Positions 7,200 through 16,609 of a stretch of 64,000 nt of DNA are shown one piece after another. Where the stretch lies: the NCBI GenBank assembly GCA_964640385.1, contig CAZXFL010000006.1, positions 1 to 64,000 on the forward strand, read 5' to 3'. Position numbers and translations under genes: made by a program. The notes below the pieces were generated by a model. The model searched no databases and was not told the origin of the DNA. It saw only the letters and a program-made list of their open reading frames with translations. This DNA is from JBBDIK01 sp964640385. GTDB lineage: Bacteria; Actinomycetota; UBA4738; JBBDHU01. The stretch's first letter is position 1, and each line of letters opens with the position of its first letter.

Positions 7200-8416
7200 C
7201 GCTCTCGGTGACCGCTGCGGCCGCGACGGACGTCGGCCTCGTCCGGCAGGACAACGAGGACGCCTACCTCGTCAAACCGCCGCTGTACGCGGTCGCGGAC
7301 GGGATGGGCGGCCACCTGGCGGGAGAGGTGGCATCCGCCCTCTCGATGGAAACGCTGGAGGCGATGGTGCATCTGCGAGGGCCCGACGCCCTCGCCGACG
7401 GCGTTCGGGAGGCCAACGCCGCCATCTACGAACGCCAGATCCTGGACCGAGCGCTGGCCGGGATGGGGACGACGATGACCAGCACCATCGTTCGCGATGA
7501 CGCGCTGCACCTCGCACACGTCGGCGACTCACGCGCGTACCTGCTGCGCGACGGGCAGCTCCGCCAGCTCACGCACGACCACACCTGGGTCGACGAGATG
7601 ATCCGCACGGGTGAGATGACCGCGGAGGAAGGCCGGAACCACCCCCGGCGAAGCATGCTGACGCGGGCGCTCGGCATCGACCGCCAGGTCACGGTCGACG
7701 AGACCCAAGTGCCGCTGCGCGACGGCGACCGCGTGTTGCTGTGCAGCGACGGGCTGACGGCCCTGCTGTCCGACGACCCGATCGCCGACATCCTCCGTGC
7801 CCGCGAGGACACCAAGACGACGGCCGACGCGCTGATCCGCGCGGCCAGCAACGCGGGCGGCGTCGACAACACCACCGTGGTCCTCCTGGACTTCTCCGAG
7901 GGAGCCGCACCGGTGCCGCCGCCGGATGAAGGGGACGGGACCGAGCAGCGAGCACAGACCGTCGCCGCGAACCAGGGGTTCGGCGGCTCGTTCGCCGGAG
8001 CGCAGCGAGGCTTGCGCGGCAAGTTCCACTGGCGTTCCCCGATCGTCATCATCGCGATCGTCGTCTTCGTGCTTGCGGCCGTGGGCATCCCGCTGTACGC
8101 AGGCTCCCACTGGTTCGTGGGGATCGCGGACGGCCACGTCGCGATCATGCGAGGCCTCCCTGCGAGCGCCCTCGGGATCGACATGTTCAGCGTCGAGCAG
8201 GTCACGGCGATCCAGGTCACGACACTGGAGGACGCCGCGCCGCGACTCGTGGCGTCCCTCGAAGACGGGATCCCGGCCGTCGATCGCACCGACGCCGAGG
8301 CGACCGTCGAGATGCTCCAAGGGATGATCGACACCAACGCGGAGGTCGAGGCGCCCGTCGAACCTCCGCCGGCGGGAACCCCTTCGCCGTCGGCCTCCCC
8401 GGAGCCGTCCCCGTGA
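7196..8416 (+). CDS. pstP: PP2C-type Ser/Thr protein phosphatase PstP
   Basis: A 406-residue phosphatase. The PP2C domain (about 1-235) has the metal-binding motifs DNEDAY, VADGMGGH, HVGDSRAYLL, CSDGLT and GGVDNTTVVL. One membrane helix (about 282-302) and an extracytoplasmic part with a Pro/Ser-rich end follow. It removes phosphate from the PASTA kinases and their targets. The ATG overlaps the fhaB stop; the stop overlaps the rodA start. The outer part after the helix has no recognisable domain. Confidence 0.93.
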   Translation: MTLSVTAAAATDVGLVRQDNEDAYLVKPPLYAVADGMGGHLAGEVASALSMETLEAMVHLRGPDALADGVREANAAIYERQILDRALAGMGTTMTSTIVRDDALHLAHVGDSRAYLLRDGQLRQLTHDHTWVDEMIRTGEMTAEEGRNHPRRSMLTRALGIDRQVTVDETQVPLRDGDRVLLCSDGLTALLSDDPIADILRAREDTKTTADALIRAASNAGGVDNTTVVLLDFSEGAAPVPPPDEGDGTEQRAQTVAANQGFGGSFAGAQRGLRGKFHWRSPIVIIAIVVFVLAAVGIPLYAGSHWFVGIADGHVAIMRGLPASALGIDMFSVEQVTAIQVTTLEDAAPRLVASLEDGIPAVDRTDAEATVEMLQGMIDTNAEVEAPVEPPPAGTPSPSASPEPSP

Positions 8417-9720
8417 GTCAGATCGCCGCGCCACGGCGCCGAACCGGCGTCGCGCTGGCCCTCACGATCCTGGCCGCCGTCCTCAGCGTGGGCGCCTACG
8501 CCCTGGTCGGACTCGGCAAGACCGGCGAACTGCCGCTGAACCTCGCTCTGTACGGGACGCTCCTCGCGACCGGCTACCTCGGGGGGTGGGCCCTGATCCG
8601 TTGGTTCGCCCCGGGCGCTGACCCGGTCCTGTTCCCCGTCGCCATGATGCTGGCGGGGCTCGGCTTCGCAATGATCTACCGGCTGGACGGCGGCATGGCG
8701 GCCGAGCAGATGGTGTGGCTGGGCGTCGGGCTCGTCGCGTTCGCCGTCACGCTGGTCGTGGTGCGCGACCATCGGCAGCTCAACGCATTCACCTACACGA
8801 TCGGGCTCGCCGGCTTAGTGCTGCTCCTGCTACCCATCGTCCCCGGCATCGGGCGCTCGATCAACGGCGCGCGCCTGTGGATCGTGGCCGGCCCGCTGCA
8901 CTTCCAGCCGGCCGAGATCGGCAAGATCCTGATCGTCATCTTCCTCGCCTCGTACCTGGACAAGAAGAAGGAACTCCTCCAGGTCGCGCCCACCAAGATC
9001 GGGCCGTTACACGTGCCGCAGGCGAAGCACCTCGCCCCGCTGCTGGTCGCGTGGGGACTGTCGCTGGCGGTCCTGTTCCTGGAGAAGGATATGGGTGCGT
9101 CGCTCCTGTATTTCTCGATCTTCGTCGTCATGCTGTGGATCGCGACCGCGCGCAGCGCCTACCTGATCTTCGGGGCGCTGCTGTTCGTGATCGGCGCGTT
9201 CGTCGCGTTCCAGACGTTCGGCCACGTCGAGGAGCGCGTCGACATCTGGCTGCACGCCCTCGACGCCGACAAGGTCTACGAGTCCGGCTACGGCCAGCTT
9301 GCCCAATCCGAGTTCGCGCTCGCCTCGGGCGGCTTGGTAGGCACGGGGTTCGGCCAGGGGCAGCCGTACCTGGTGCCCTACGCGGAGACCGACTTCATCT
9401 TCAGCGCGATCGGCGAAGAGCTGGGCCTCTTGGGCACGACCGCCGTCCTCCTTCTGTGTCTGACGATCATCGGACGCGGGTTCCGGATCGCCCTGGCCCA
9501 ACGCGACGGGTTCGGCAAGCTCCTGGCGGCGGGTCTGGTCACGATGTTCGGACTACAGACCTTCGTGATCGTCGGAGGCGTCACGCGGCTGATCCCGCTG
9601 ACGGGCATCACGTTACCGTTCGTGTCCTACGGCGGTTCGAGCCTGCTCGCGAACTTCGTCTTGCTCGCGTTGCTCATCCGCATCTCGGCCGGTCCGACGC
9701 GCACACGGAAGGCGGGCTGA
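8413..9720 (+). CDS. rodA: SEDS-family peptidoglycan glycosyltransferase (RodA/FtsW)
   Basis: A 435-residue polytopic membrane protein of the SEDS family, with about ten helices. Conserved parts include RSINGARLWI, FQPAEIGKI, LEKDMGASLL, FIFSAIGEELGLLG and the C-terminal FVSYGGSSLLANF. It polymerises lipid II glycan strands and works with the class B PBP encoded next. It starts at GTG overlapping pstP. In this cluster the protein is usually called RodA, but the sequence alone does not separate RodA from FtsW. Confidence 0.93.
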   Translation: MSQIAAPRRRTGVALALTILAAVLSVGAYALVGLGKTGELPLNLALYGTLLATGYLGGWALIRWFAPGADPVLFPVAMMLAGLGFAMIYRLDGGMAAEQMVWLGVGLVAFAVTLVVVRDHRQLNAFTYTIGLAGLVLLLLPIVPGIGRSINGARLWIVAGPLHFQPAEIGKILIVIFLASYLDKKKELLQVAPTKIGPLHVPQAKHLAPLLVAWGLSLAVLFLEKDMGASLLYFSIFVVMLWIATARSAYLIFGALLFVIGAFVAFQTFGHVEERVDIWLHALDADKVYESGYGQLAQSEFALASGGLVGTGFGQGQPYLVPYAETDFIFSAIGEELGLLGTTAVLLLCLTIIGRGFRIALAQRDGFGKLLAAGLVTMFGLQTFVIVGGVTRLIPLTGITLPFVSYGGSSLLANFVLLALLIRISAGPTRTRKAG

Positions 9721-9721
9721 C

Positions 9722-11200
9722 GTGGACAAGCAGATCCGCCGCCTCTCGTACGTCCTGATCACGCTCTTCGTCCTGCTGTTCGTCCAGATCAACTACATCC
9801 AGGTGTTCGCGAACGACGACCTGATCGCTCACGAGGGCAACCAGCTCCGCTTGATCATCAGCGAGTACGAGACCGATCGCGGCGACATCCTGGCCAGCGA
9901 CGGGAACACGGTCCTCGCCGAAAGCATCGAGACCGACGGTCAATACCGGTACCTGCGCAAGTACCCGCGAGGGAACACCTACGGCCACATCACCGGCTAC
10001 TACTCCCTCGTCTACGGCATGAGTCTGCTGGAACGCAGCTACAACGATCAGCTCGGTGCGCACGATCCGGCCCTGCTACCGCAGAACCTCCTCGACCAGA
10101 TCGTCGACCGGCCACGGGTCGGCGCGTCTATCGTCACGACGATCGACCCGAAGGTGCAGGAGGCCGCCGTCAAGGCGCTGAAGGGGCGCCCCGGCGCGGT
10201 GTTCGCGATCGACCCACAGACGGGCGAGGTGCTGGCGCTCGTGTCCGTACCGCCCTACAACCCGAACGACCTGTCCTCTCACGACCCGAAGGAGATCCGC
10301 CGCGCATGGGAGCGGAACAACCGCGATCCAGACAAGCCCATGCTCTCGAAGGCCGAGAGCGAGCTGTACCCGCCGGGGTCCACGTTCAAGATCGTCACGG
10401 CCGCCGCGGCACTCGAGAACGGCTACGGCCCGAGCAGCGGATGGCCCAACCCGCAGGTGCTGGACCTGCCGCTGACCGACAACGTCCTGCAGAACTTCGG
10501 GGGCTCGCACTGTGCCGGCGGCGCCTCGACGATCACGCTGACCTACGCGTTCACGACGTCGTGCGACGTCACGTTCGCCGAGATCGCCCTGAAGCTGGGC
10601 ACCGAGGAGATGTCCGACCAGGCCTCCGCGTTCGGCTTCGATCAGGACGTCCCCTTCGATATCCCCTGGGCCGAGGGGCACTTCCCGCCGCCCGAGGAGT
10701 TCGAGCAGAACGAACCCCTCCTCGCCTACGCCGGTATCGGCCAGGGGGACGTCGCGGCGAACCCCATGCAGATGGCGCTGGTAGCCTCATCCATCGCCAA
10801 CGATGGGGTCTTGATGACGCCTAGACTCGTCACCGAGGTACGCGCGCCCGACGGCCGTGTTATCAAGGAGGTGCCCGCGACGGAGTGGGGCAGGTCGGTC
10901 TCGTCGCAGACCGCCCAGGATCTGACGGAGATGATGGTGAGCGTCGTGGACGAGGGGACCGGCACCGAGGCGCAGATCGCGGGAGTGGAGGTGGCCGGCA
11001 AGACCGGCACCGCCCAGCACGAGCGGGGGGAGCCGCCGCACGGCTGGTTCGTCTCGTTCGCGCCGGCAGATGACCCTGAGGTCGCGGTGGGGGTCGTGGT
11101 CCTGAACGGCGGCGGCGAGGGCGGCGAAGCGACCGGTGGGAAGATCGCCGCGCCCATCGCGCAGGCGGTCATGGAAGCAGCGATGAAAGGGAACCGATGA
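9722..11200 (+). CDS. pbpA: Class B penicillin-binding protein PbpA (transpeptidase)
   Basis: A 492-residue transpeptidase with one N-terminal membrane anchor (about 8-28) and a penicillin-binding domain. The active-site Ser220 is in STFK, and Lys427 is in the KTG motif (AGKTGTAQ). The second motif is Ser280-Cys-Asp (SCD) where the family usually has SxN; this is visible and may alter beta-lactam affinity. It crosslinks peptidoglycan together with the adjacent SEDS protein. GTG 9722 follows the rodA stop by one base; the stop overlaps the kinase start (ATGA). Confidence 0.93.
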   Translation: MDKQIRRLSYVLITLFVLLFVQINYIQVFANDDLIAHEGNQLRLIISEYETDRGDILASDGNTVLAESIETDGQYRYLRKYPRGNTYGHITGYYSLVYGMSLLERSYNDQLGAHDPALLPQNLLDQIVDRPRVGASIVTTIDPKVQEAAVKALKGRPGAVFAIDPQTGEVLALVSVPPYNPNDLSSHDPKEIRRAWERNNRDPDKPMLSKAESELYPPGSTFKIVTAAAALENGYGPSSGWPNPQVLDLPLTDNVLQNFGGSHCAGGASTITLTYAFTTSCDVTFAEIALKLGTEEMSDQASAFGFDQDVPFDIPWAEGHFPPPEEFEQNEPLLAYAGIGQGDVAANPMQMALVASSIANDGVLMTPRLVTEVRAPDGRVIKEVPATEWGRSVSSQTAQDLTEMMVSVVDEGTGTEAQIAGVEVAGKTGTAQHERGEPPHGWFVSFAPADDPEVAVGVVVLNGGGEGGEATGGKIAAPIAQAVMEAAMKGNR

Positions 11201-12867
11201 AGGAGATCCTGGCGGGACGCTACGACGTCGGCGAGCTGATCGGTCGCGGTGGGATGGCGAACGTCTACCGCGGCACCGATGCGACACTCGGGCGCACCGT
11301 CGCGATCAAGGTCCTCTCCGACTCGTTCGCCGCCGACCCGGACTTCGTCGCTCGGTTCCGTCGGGAAGCACAGGCCGCCGCCAAGATGAACCACCCGAAC
11401 GTCGTCAACGTCTACGACTCCGGCAGCGACGATGGCACCAACTACATCGTGATGGAGTACGTGCAGGGACGAACGCTCGCCGAAATCCTCGCCCAGGACG
11501 GCCGGCTGATGCCCGAGCGCGGCATCGAGATCACCGAGGCCGTCTGCGATGCACTCGCGTTCGCGCATCGCGAGGGGATCGTCCACCGCGACATCAAGCC
11601 CGGCAACATCATGGTGACGAGCGCCGGTGTCGTGAAGCTCATGGACTTCGGCATCGCGCGGCAGGAGCAGCAGGAGACCGTCGTCCAGACCGCTGCCGTG
11701 CTCGGGACGGCGCAATACCTGTCGCCCGAACAGGCCCGCGGCGAACCGCTGGACCTGCGAAGCGACATCTATTCGCTGGGTGTCGTCCTGTACGAGATGC
11801 TCGTGGGGAAGCCACCCTTCGCGGGCGACTCCGCGGTCGCCCTCGCGATGGCGCACGTCCAGGAAGCGCCGGTGCCGCCGTCGCAGGTCGTGAGCGGCAT
11901 CCTTGCCGACCTCGACTCAGTCGTGATGCGCGCGCTGGCGAAGAACCCCGACAACCGCTACAGCTCGACGCTGGAGTTCAAGCAGGACCTGGAACGCGTT
12001 CGGGGCGGACAGGCGGTCGCCGCACCGCCGATCGCCGCCACCCAGGTGATCGCGCCGGCGACGACACCGATGACGTCTGTAACGGCGGCAGCCGGGGCGG
12101 GCGGCGGGAGCAGCGGGTCGAAGTGGACGCTCTGGACCATCATCGCCTTGATCGCGATCGGCCTGATCGTCCTGGCCCTCGTCCTGTTCAACCCCTTCGG
12201 CGGCGGCGACAGCCCGACGCCCTCGCCGAGCCCCAGCGGTCCCGAACTGGTGAAGGTTCCCGCCGTGGAAGGGGACACACTCGGTTCCGCCCGCTCAGCG
12301 CTGGAAGAAAAGGGGTTCACCGTCGAGGTCGTCAAGCGAGAGACGGACGATCCGAGCGAGGTCGGCGTGGTCCTCAACCAGGATCCGGCTGCCGACGCCG
12401 AAGCGGAGAAGGGCTCGACGATCACGCTCACGGTGGGCAAGGAGAAGCCCGAGCAGACCTCGACGGTCCCCAACCTGTACGGGATGACCCAGAGCGAAGC
12501 CGGTGATGCGATCGTGAACGCCGGACTCATCGTCGGCAAGATCAAGCAGCGCAAGACCGACGAGGTCGACCCCGGCCAGGTGTTCGAGCAGAGTCCCTCG
12601 GCCGGTTCCACGGTGCCGGCCGAATCCTCGGTCAACATCAACGTCTCCTCCGGCGCGGAGAAGGTCCAGGTGCCCGACGTCGTCTGCAGCACCATCGCGA
12701 AGGCCCAGAACACGCTCGCCGGACTCGGGCTGCAGGACGATGTGGACGTCGTCCCCGCTCCGAACCCGTCGTGCCCCCACGCCAACCGCGTTGGTGCCCA
12801 AGACCCGGCACCGGGTACCCTTGTCCAGCCCGGTTCCACCGTCACCATCCAACCGTCAGGGCCATGA
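11197..12867 (+). CDS. pknB: PASTA-domain Ser/Thr protein kinase
   Basis: A 556-residue transmembrane kinase. The kinase domain (about 9-270) is complete: glycine loop IGRGGMANVY, Lys38 in VAIKVL, catalytic HRDIKPGN with Asp132, DFGIAR, and the APE region as SPEQARG. One membrane helix at about 310-334 follows, then three PASTA repeats (from about 350) that bind muropeptides. It senses cell-wall status and phosphorylates division and wall enzymes. The activation loop has several Thr (VVQTAAVLGT) for autophosphorylation. Confidence 0.93.
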   Translation: MKEILAGRYDVGELIGRGGMANVYRGTDATLGRTVAIKVLSDSFAADPDFVARFRREAQAAAKMNHPNVVNVYDSGSDDGTNYIVMEYVQGRTLAEILAQDGRLMPERGIEITEAVCDALAFAHREGIVHRDIKPGNIMVTSAGVVKLMDFGIARQEQQETVVQTAAVLGTAQYLSPEQARGEPLDLRSDIYSLGVVLYEMLVGKPPFAGDSAVALAMAHVQEAPVPPSQVVSGILADLDSVVMRALAKNPDNRYSSTLEFKQDLERVRGGQAVAAPPIAATQVIAPATTPMTSVTAAAGAGGGSSGSKWTLWTIIALIAIGLIVLALVLFNPFGGGDSPTPSPSPSGPELVKVPAVEGDTLGSARSALEEKGFTVEVVKRETDDPSEVGVVLNQDPAADAEAEKGSTITLTVGKEKPEQTSTVPNLYGMTQSEAGDAIVNAGLIVGKIKQRKTDEVDPGQVFEQSPSAGSTVPAESSVNINVSSGAEKVQVPDVVCSTIAKAQNTLAGLGLQDDVDVVPAPNPSCPHANRVGAQDPAPGTLVQPGSTVTIQPSGP

Positions 12868-12885
12868 GCGACGAGTGAGCTGCCT

Positions 12886-14691
12886 GTGAGCGACCAGAAC
12901 CCGAACGACCCCGGCACGCGCATCCTCGGCGGCCGCTACGAGGTCGGCGAGAAGATCGGCGCCGGCAGGATGGCCGAGGTCTACCGGGCAACGGACACCG
13001 TGCTCGGCAAGGCGGTCGCGGTCAAGATCCTGACCGAGGACTTTGCCGAGGACACGGCCTTCGCCGACCGCTTCGTCCAGGAAGCCCAGAATCTCGTCGC
13101 GGAGGACCAGACCGCCGACGACATGAGCCATCCGAACCTGGTATCGATCCTGGATGCGGGCTCGGACGCCGGTACCTATTGGGTCGTCATGGAGCTCGTC
13201 TCGGGAACCACCCTGGCCGACCTGCTCCGCTCCAAGGGAAAGATCCCGCAGGAACGCGCGATCGTGATCGTCGAGGACGCGTGCAAGGCGCTCGCGTTCG
13301 CGCACGGTCACGGCATCATCCACCGCGACGTCACGACCCAGAACATCCTGATCGTCGAGGACGACTCGGTGAAACTGATGGACGTGGGCGTCGCGCGCCC
13401 GACGTCGGCCACGACCGCGTCGCAGACCGCGGCGATGCTCGGCGCCGCCACCTACATCTCCCCCGAGATCGCGCGCGGAGGGGAGCCCTTCGCGCGCTCG
13501 GACATCTACTCGCTCGGGATCGTCCTGTACGAGTTGCTCACCGGAACCCCGCCGTTCGCCGGTGAGTCCCCGGTCGCGGTCGCGATGCAGCACGTCCGCG
13601 AGACGCCCAAGAAACCTTCCGAGGTCGACCCGGCGCTCGGCACGGAGCTCGACGGCATCGTGATGAAGGCGCTCGCCAAGAACCCCGCCGAGCGCTACGC
13701 CTCGGCCGACGACCTGCGGAAGGATCTCGAGCGGCTCCGGGGCGCGGACACGCAGGTGATAGGCGACGCGAACTCGCAGGTCATCAAGTCCGGTGCTGCA
13801 GCCGAAACGATGATGTTCACCGCTCCGACGGTGGCCAAGGAGCGCCGGTTCAACCCCAAGTGGCTGCTGGTCGGTGCAGCCGTGGTGGTGGTCCTCGGGG
13901 TGGCCATCTACTTCATCTTCGGACGAACGCCTCTGGTGGAGATCCCGAACATGGTCGGACAGACGGAGCAAGCCGCGACGAGCGCGCTCACGACTGCGGG
14001 CCTCAAGGTCATCACGGTCGAGCGGGTCGAGCCGACGGCCACGGAACGCACCGTCCTCGACCAGGCGCCTCCCGCCGGCCAGGAGGTGTCCGAGGGAACC
14101 ACGGTCACCTTGACGGTCGCGATCGGGCAGATCGACGCGTTCGTGCCGGACGTGGTCAACGAGACCCAGGAGTCCGCGACCAGCCTGCTCGAGCGGAACG
14201 GCCTCTCGGTCGGGGTCGTCACCGAACAACCGAGCGCCACGGTCCCACCCGGAACCGTCATCAGCCAGGACCCACCGGGCGGAACCGGGGTCCAGCCCGG
14301 ATCAGCGGTCAACCTCGTGGTCTCCGGGGGGAACGAGCAGGTCACGCTGCCCGACCTGGCGTGTGTCCCCGTGGATCTGGCGGCCCGCCAGCTCGGGGAA
14401 CTGGGCCTCACGATGACGGTCGCCGGGACGGAAGCCAATGCTCTGTGCCCCGCCTCACCGAACCGGATCGCCCGCCAGGAACCGCTCCCCGGCTCCTCGA
14501 CGAACACCGGATCGGTGGTGAGCGTGTGGACCACGCTCCCGCTGGAGTCGCCGCTGCCCTCGCCCGGAGCGAGTCTGTCGCCCGGAGCATCGCCCCCGCC
14601 GGCGGGGTTCCCGACCTCACCGCCTCCGCTCGCCGCTCCGGGGAGCGACGTCGGGTACGGCGCGCGGCAAGACGCCGGCTCCATCCGCTGA
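12886..14691 (+). CDS. Second PASTA kinase with altered catalytic motifs
   Basis: A 601-residue paralog of the preceding kinase. Lys47 (VAVKIL) and Asp148 (HRD) are kept, but the catalytic loop reads HRDVTTQN with Thr in place of the usual Lys (residue 151), and DFG is DVG (166-168). The glycine loop is GAGRMAEV. The helix at about 325-346 is followed by three PASTA repeats and a Pro/Ser-rich tail. It may be a weak kinase or a pseudokinase that partners the first one; this is inference. GTG 12886 is chosen; a 4-codon ORF (ATG 12864) sits between the two kinase genes. Confidence 0.85.
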   Translation: MSDQNPNDPGTRILGGRYEVGEKIGAGRMAEVYRATDTVLGKAVAVKILTEDFAEDTAFADRFVQEAQNLVAEDQTADDMSHPNLVSILDAGSDAGTYWVVMELVSGTTLADLLRSKGKIPQERAIVIVEDACKALAFAHGHGIIHRDVTTQNILIVEDDSVKLMDVGVARPTSATTASQTAAMLGAATYISPEIARGGEPFARSDIYSLGIVLYELLTGTPPFAGESPVAVAMQHVRETPKKPSEVDPALGTELDGIVMKALAKNPAERYASADDLRKDLERLRGADTQVIGDANSQVIKSGAAAETMMFTAPTVAKERRFNPKWLLVGAAVVVVLGVAIYFIFGRTPLVEIPNMVGQTEQAATSALTTAGLKVITVERVEPTATERTVLDQAPPAGQEVSEGTTVTLTVAIGQIDAFVPDVVNETQESATSLLERNGLSVGVVTEQPSATVPPGTVISQDPPGGTGVQPGSAVNLVVSGGNEQVTLPDLACVPVDLAARQLGELGLTMTVAGTEANALCPASPNRIARQEPLPGSSTNTGSVVSVWTTLPLESPLPSPGASLSPGASPPPAGFPTSPPPLAAPGSDVGYGARQDAGSIR

Positions 14692-14763
14692 CGGCTTTCC
14701 CCCCCGCGGCTATGACCAGCGGCGCTCCGGGCGCGTGTAGCATGACCCAAACGGGACGTGCCG

Positions 14764-16359
14764 ATGACCCTCTGGTTCGCTGAAGACGACTACACCGAGG
14801 AGGAGCGCAAGCTCCTCGAGCGCTACTTCACCAACATCGACGGCCCGGTGTTCGCCCTGGTCAACCTCCCGGAGGTCGTGAAGGGCGCACTCTTCGCCCG
14901 CTACTCCCGCACCCCCAAGTCGATCCGCCGGCTGTTCCTCGACGAGTTCGCTGAACACGCGGAGGCGGGCGCGCTCCCCGACATCGGGACGAGTCACGCC
15001 GAAGGCGTCTACGAGCGGGTGTTCTTCGAGTACGGCGACGACTCCGTGGCGCAGCTCGGCGGGGTGCACCTGGCCTGCGAGCAGGCGTCGCAACTGCTGA
15101 CCAAGGTGCTCGAGTGGGGACGCCTGGCCGCCTACCTCGAGCAGTCCACCCGCTACATCCCCTACGACGACCGGCCGGGCGGCCGCTACCGCTACCTGAT
15201 CCCGCCCGAGATCGAAGGAACGTCGCTGCGCGACCGGTACGTGGCGGTCCTCGACGGAGCGTTCGAGACCTACGCGCGCTGGCTGGAGCCGATGCAGGAG
15301 TTCTTCCGACAGCGGTTCCCTAAGAGCCCCGACGACCCCGACATGGTCTACCGGGCCACGATCCGGGCGAAGGCCTGCGACACCCTCCGCGGGATGCTCC
15401 CCGTGGCGACGAAGTCCAACGTCGGGATCTTCGCGACGGGACAGTCCTACGAACAGCTCCTGCTGCGGATGCGCGCGCATCCGTTGGCCGAGGTCCGCGA
15501 GTACTCGGATCTGATGCTGACGGAGCTACGGAAGGTGATCCCCGCGTTCCTCAAGCGTGTGGACATGCCCGACCGGGGCGGCGCGTGGTCCGAGTACCTG
15601 GCCCAGACCGCCACCTGGACGCGCGAGGCGACGGCCGAGGCCCTCAACGACCTGCCGGCCGAGGCGCGGTCCGCGGTCACGCTGACCGACTTCGACCTCG
15701 ATGGCGAGCTCAAGGTCATCGCGGCGGCGATGTACGCAGTATCGAACCTGCCCGACGACCAGCTGTTGGTTGCGGCTCGGGCGATGGGCGAGGACGAACG
15801 CGCCGCGATCCTGCGCGCGTACGTCGGGGACCGGCAGAACCGGCGGCACCGCCCCGGTCGCGCGTTCGAGCGGACCGACTACCGGTTCGATGTGCTGTGC
15901 GACTACGGCGCGTTCCGCGACCTGCAGCGGCACCGGATGCTCACGATCGAGTGGCAGCCTCTGACGACCGCGCACGGCGCCGAGTTGCCCGATGCGATCG
16001 TGGAAGCGGGCGCGCAGGACGACTGGCAACAGGTCATGGACGCCGGAGCAGCCCTCTACGAGCACCTGGTCGCCGACGGCCTCGCGGAGGCCGCCCAAGC
16101 CGTCGTACCGATGGCTTACCGCGTCAGGTTCGTCATGCAGATGAACGCGCGCGAGGCGATGCACCTGTGTGAACTTCGAAGTTCGCCGCAGGGCCATCCC
16201 GTATACCGGCGCATCGCACAGGAGATGGCGCACCAGATCGGTGAGGTTGCCGGCCACCGCGCCCTCGCGGCTGCGATGACCTTCCTCGACCACTCCGAGG
16301 TGGACCTGGAGCGCCTCGAGGCGGAGCGTCGCACTGCGGCCAAACGGACGCAAGCGTAG
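14764..16359 (+). CDS. Long ThyX-like protein (FAD-dependent thymidylate synthase family)
   Basis: A 531-residue protein, over twice the usual ThyX length, apparently two ThyX-like halves. The second half keeps an RHR (about 388-390, in DLQRHRMLTIEW), but the ThyX signature RHRxxSxxxxSxR is changed to RHRMLTIEWQPLT. The first half has EQSTRYIP (about 127-134), like the end of that signature. ThyX makes dTMP from dUMP with FAD and folate; whether this double protein does so is unknown. ATG 14764 or GTG 14758 could be the start. A TAGCAT box lies at 14737-14742. Confidence 0.7.
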   Translation: MTLWFAEDDYTEEERKLLERYFTNIDGPVFALVNLPEVVKGALFARYSRTPKSIRRLFLDEFAEHAEAGALPDIGTSHAEGVYERVFFEYGDDSVAQLGGVHLACEQASQLLTKVLEWGRLAAYLEQSTRYIPYDDRPGGRYRYLIPPEIEGTSLRDRYVAVLDGAFETYARWLEPMQEFFRQRFPKSPDDPDMVYRATIRAKACDTLRGMLPVATKSNVGIFATGQSYEQLLLRMRAHPLAEVREYSDLMLTELRKVIPAFLKRVDMPDRGGAWSEYLAQTATWTREATAEALNDLPAEARSAVTLTDFDLDGELKVIAAAMYAVSNLPDDQLLVAARAMGEDERAAILRAYVGDRQNRRHRPGRAFERTDYRFDVLCDYGAFRDLQRHRMLTIEWQPLTTAHGAELPDAIVEAGAQDDWQQVMDAGAALYEHLVADGLAEAAQAVVPMAYRVRFVMQMNAREAMHLCELRSSPQGHPVYRRIAQEMAHQIGEVAGHRALAAAMTFLDHSEVDLERLEAERRTAAKRTQA

Positions 16360-16412
16360 CGAGGGATCCACCTCGGACCCGAGCCCGGCGCGACCGGGTA
16401 GGCTGAACCACG

Positions 16413-16604
16413 ATGGATCGCCAAACCGTACTGCTCATCGCGCTGGCCGCGCTCGGCGTGGCCGGACTCACCGTGTCCATCACCGGCTGGATGCACTTCG
16501 TACGGGAGCGGAACGTGGAAGACGGCGAAGGTGGCGAAGTCACCGACGCCGCGGATGGCGGCGCAGATGGTGGAGATAGTGGAGCTGGTGGCGGTGGGGA
16601 CTGA
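16413..16604 (+). CDS. Small single-TM protein with Gly/Asp tail
   Basis: A 63-residue protein: one N-terminal membrane helix (TVLLIALAALGVAGLTVSITG), a short basic stretch (HFVRERN) and a Gly/Asp/Glu-rich tail. A TAGGCT box at 16399-16404 lies 8 nt before the ATG. It sits directly before hisC and may be on the same mRNA. Not recognised. Confidence 0.55.
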   Translation: MDRQTVLLIALAALGVAGLTVSITGWMHFVRERNVEDGEGGEVTDAADGGADGGDSGAGGGGD

Positions 16605-16609
16605 TCCGT

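Noticed and set aside
12864..12878. Four-codon ORF between the two PASTA kinases
   Set aside because: Too short, no enriched codon and looks like a small duplication of the start sequence of the second kinase.
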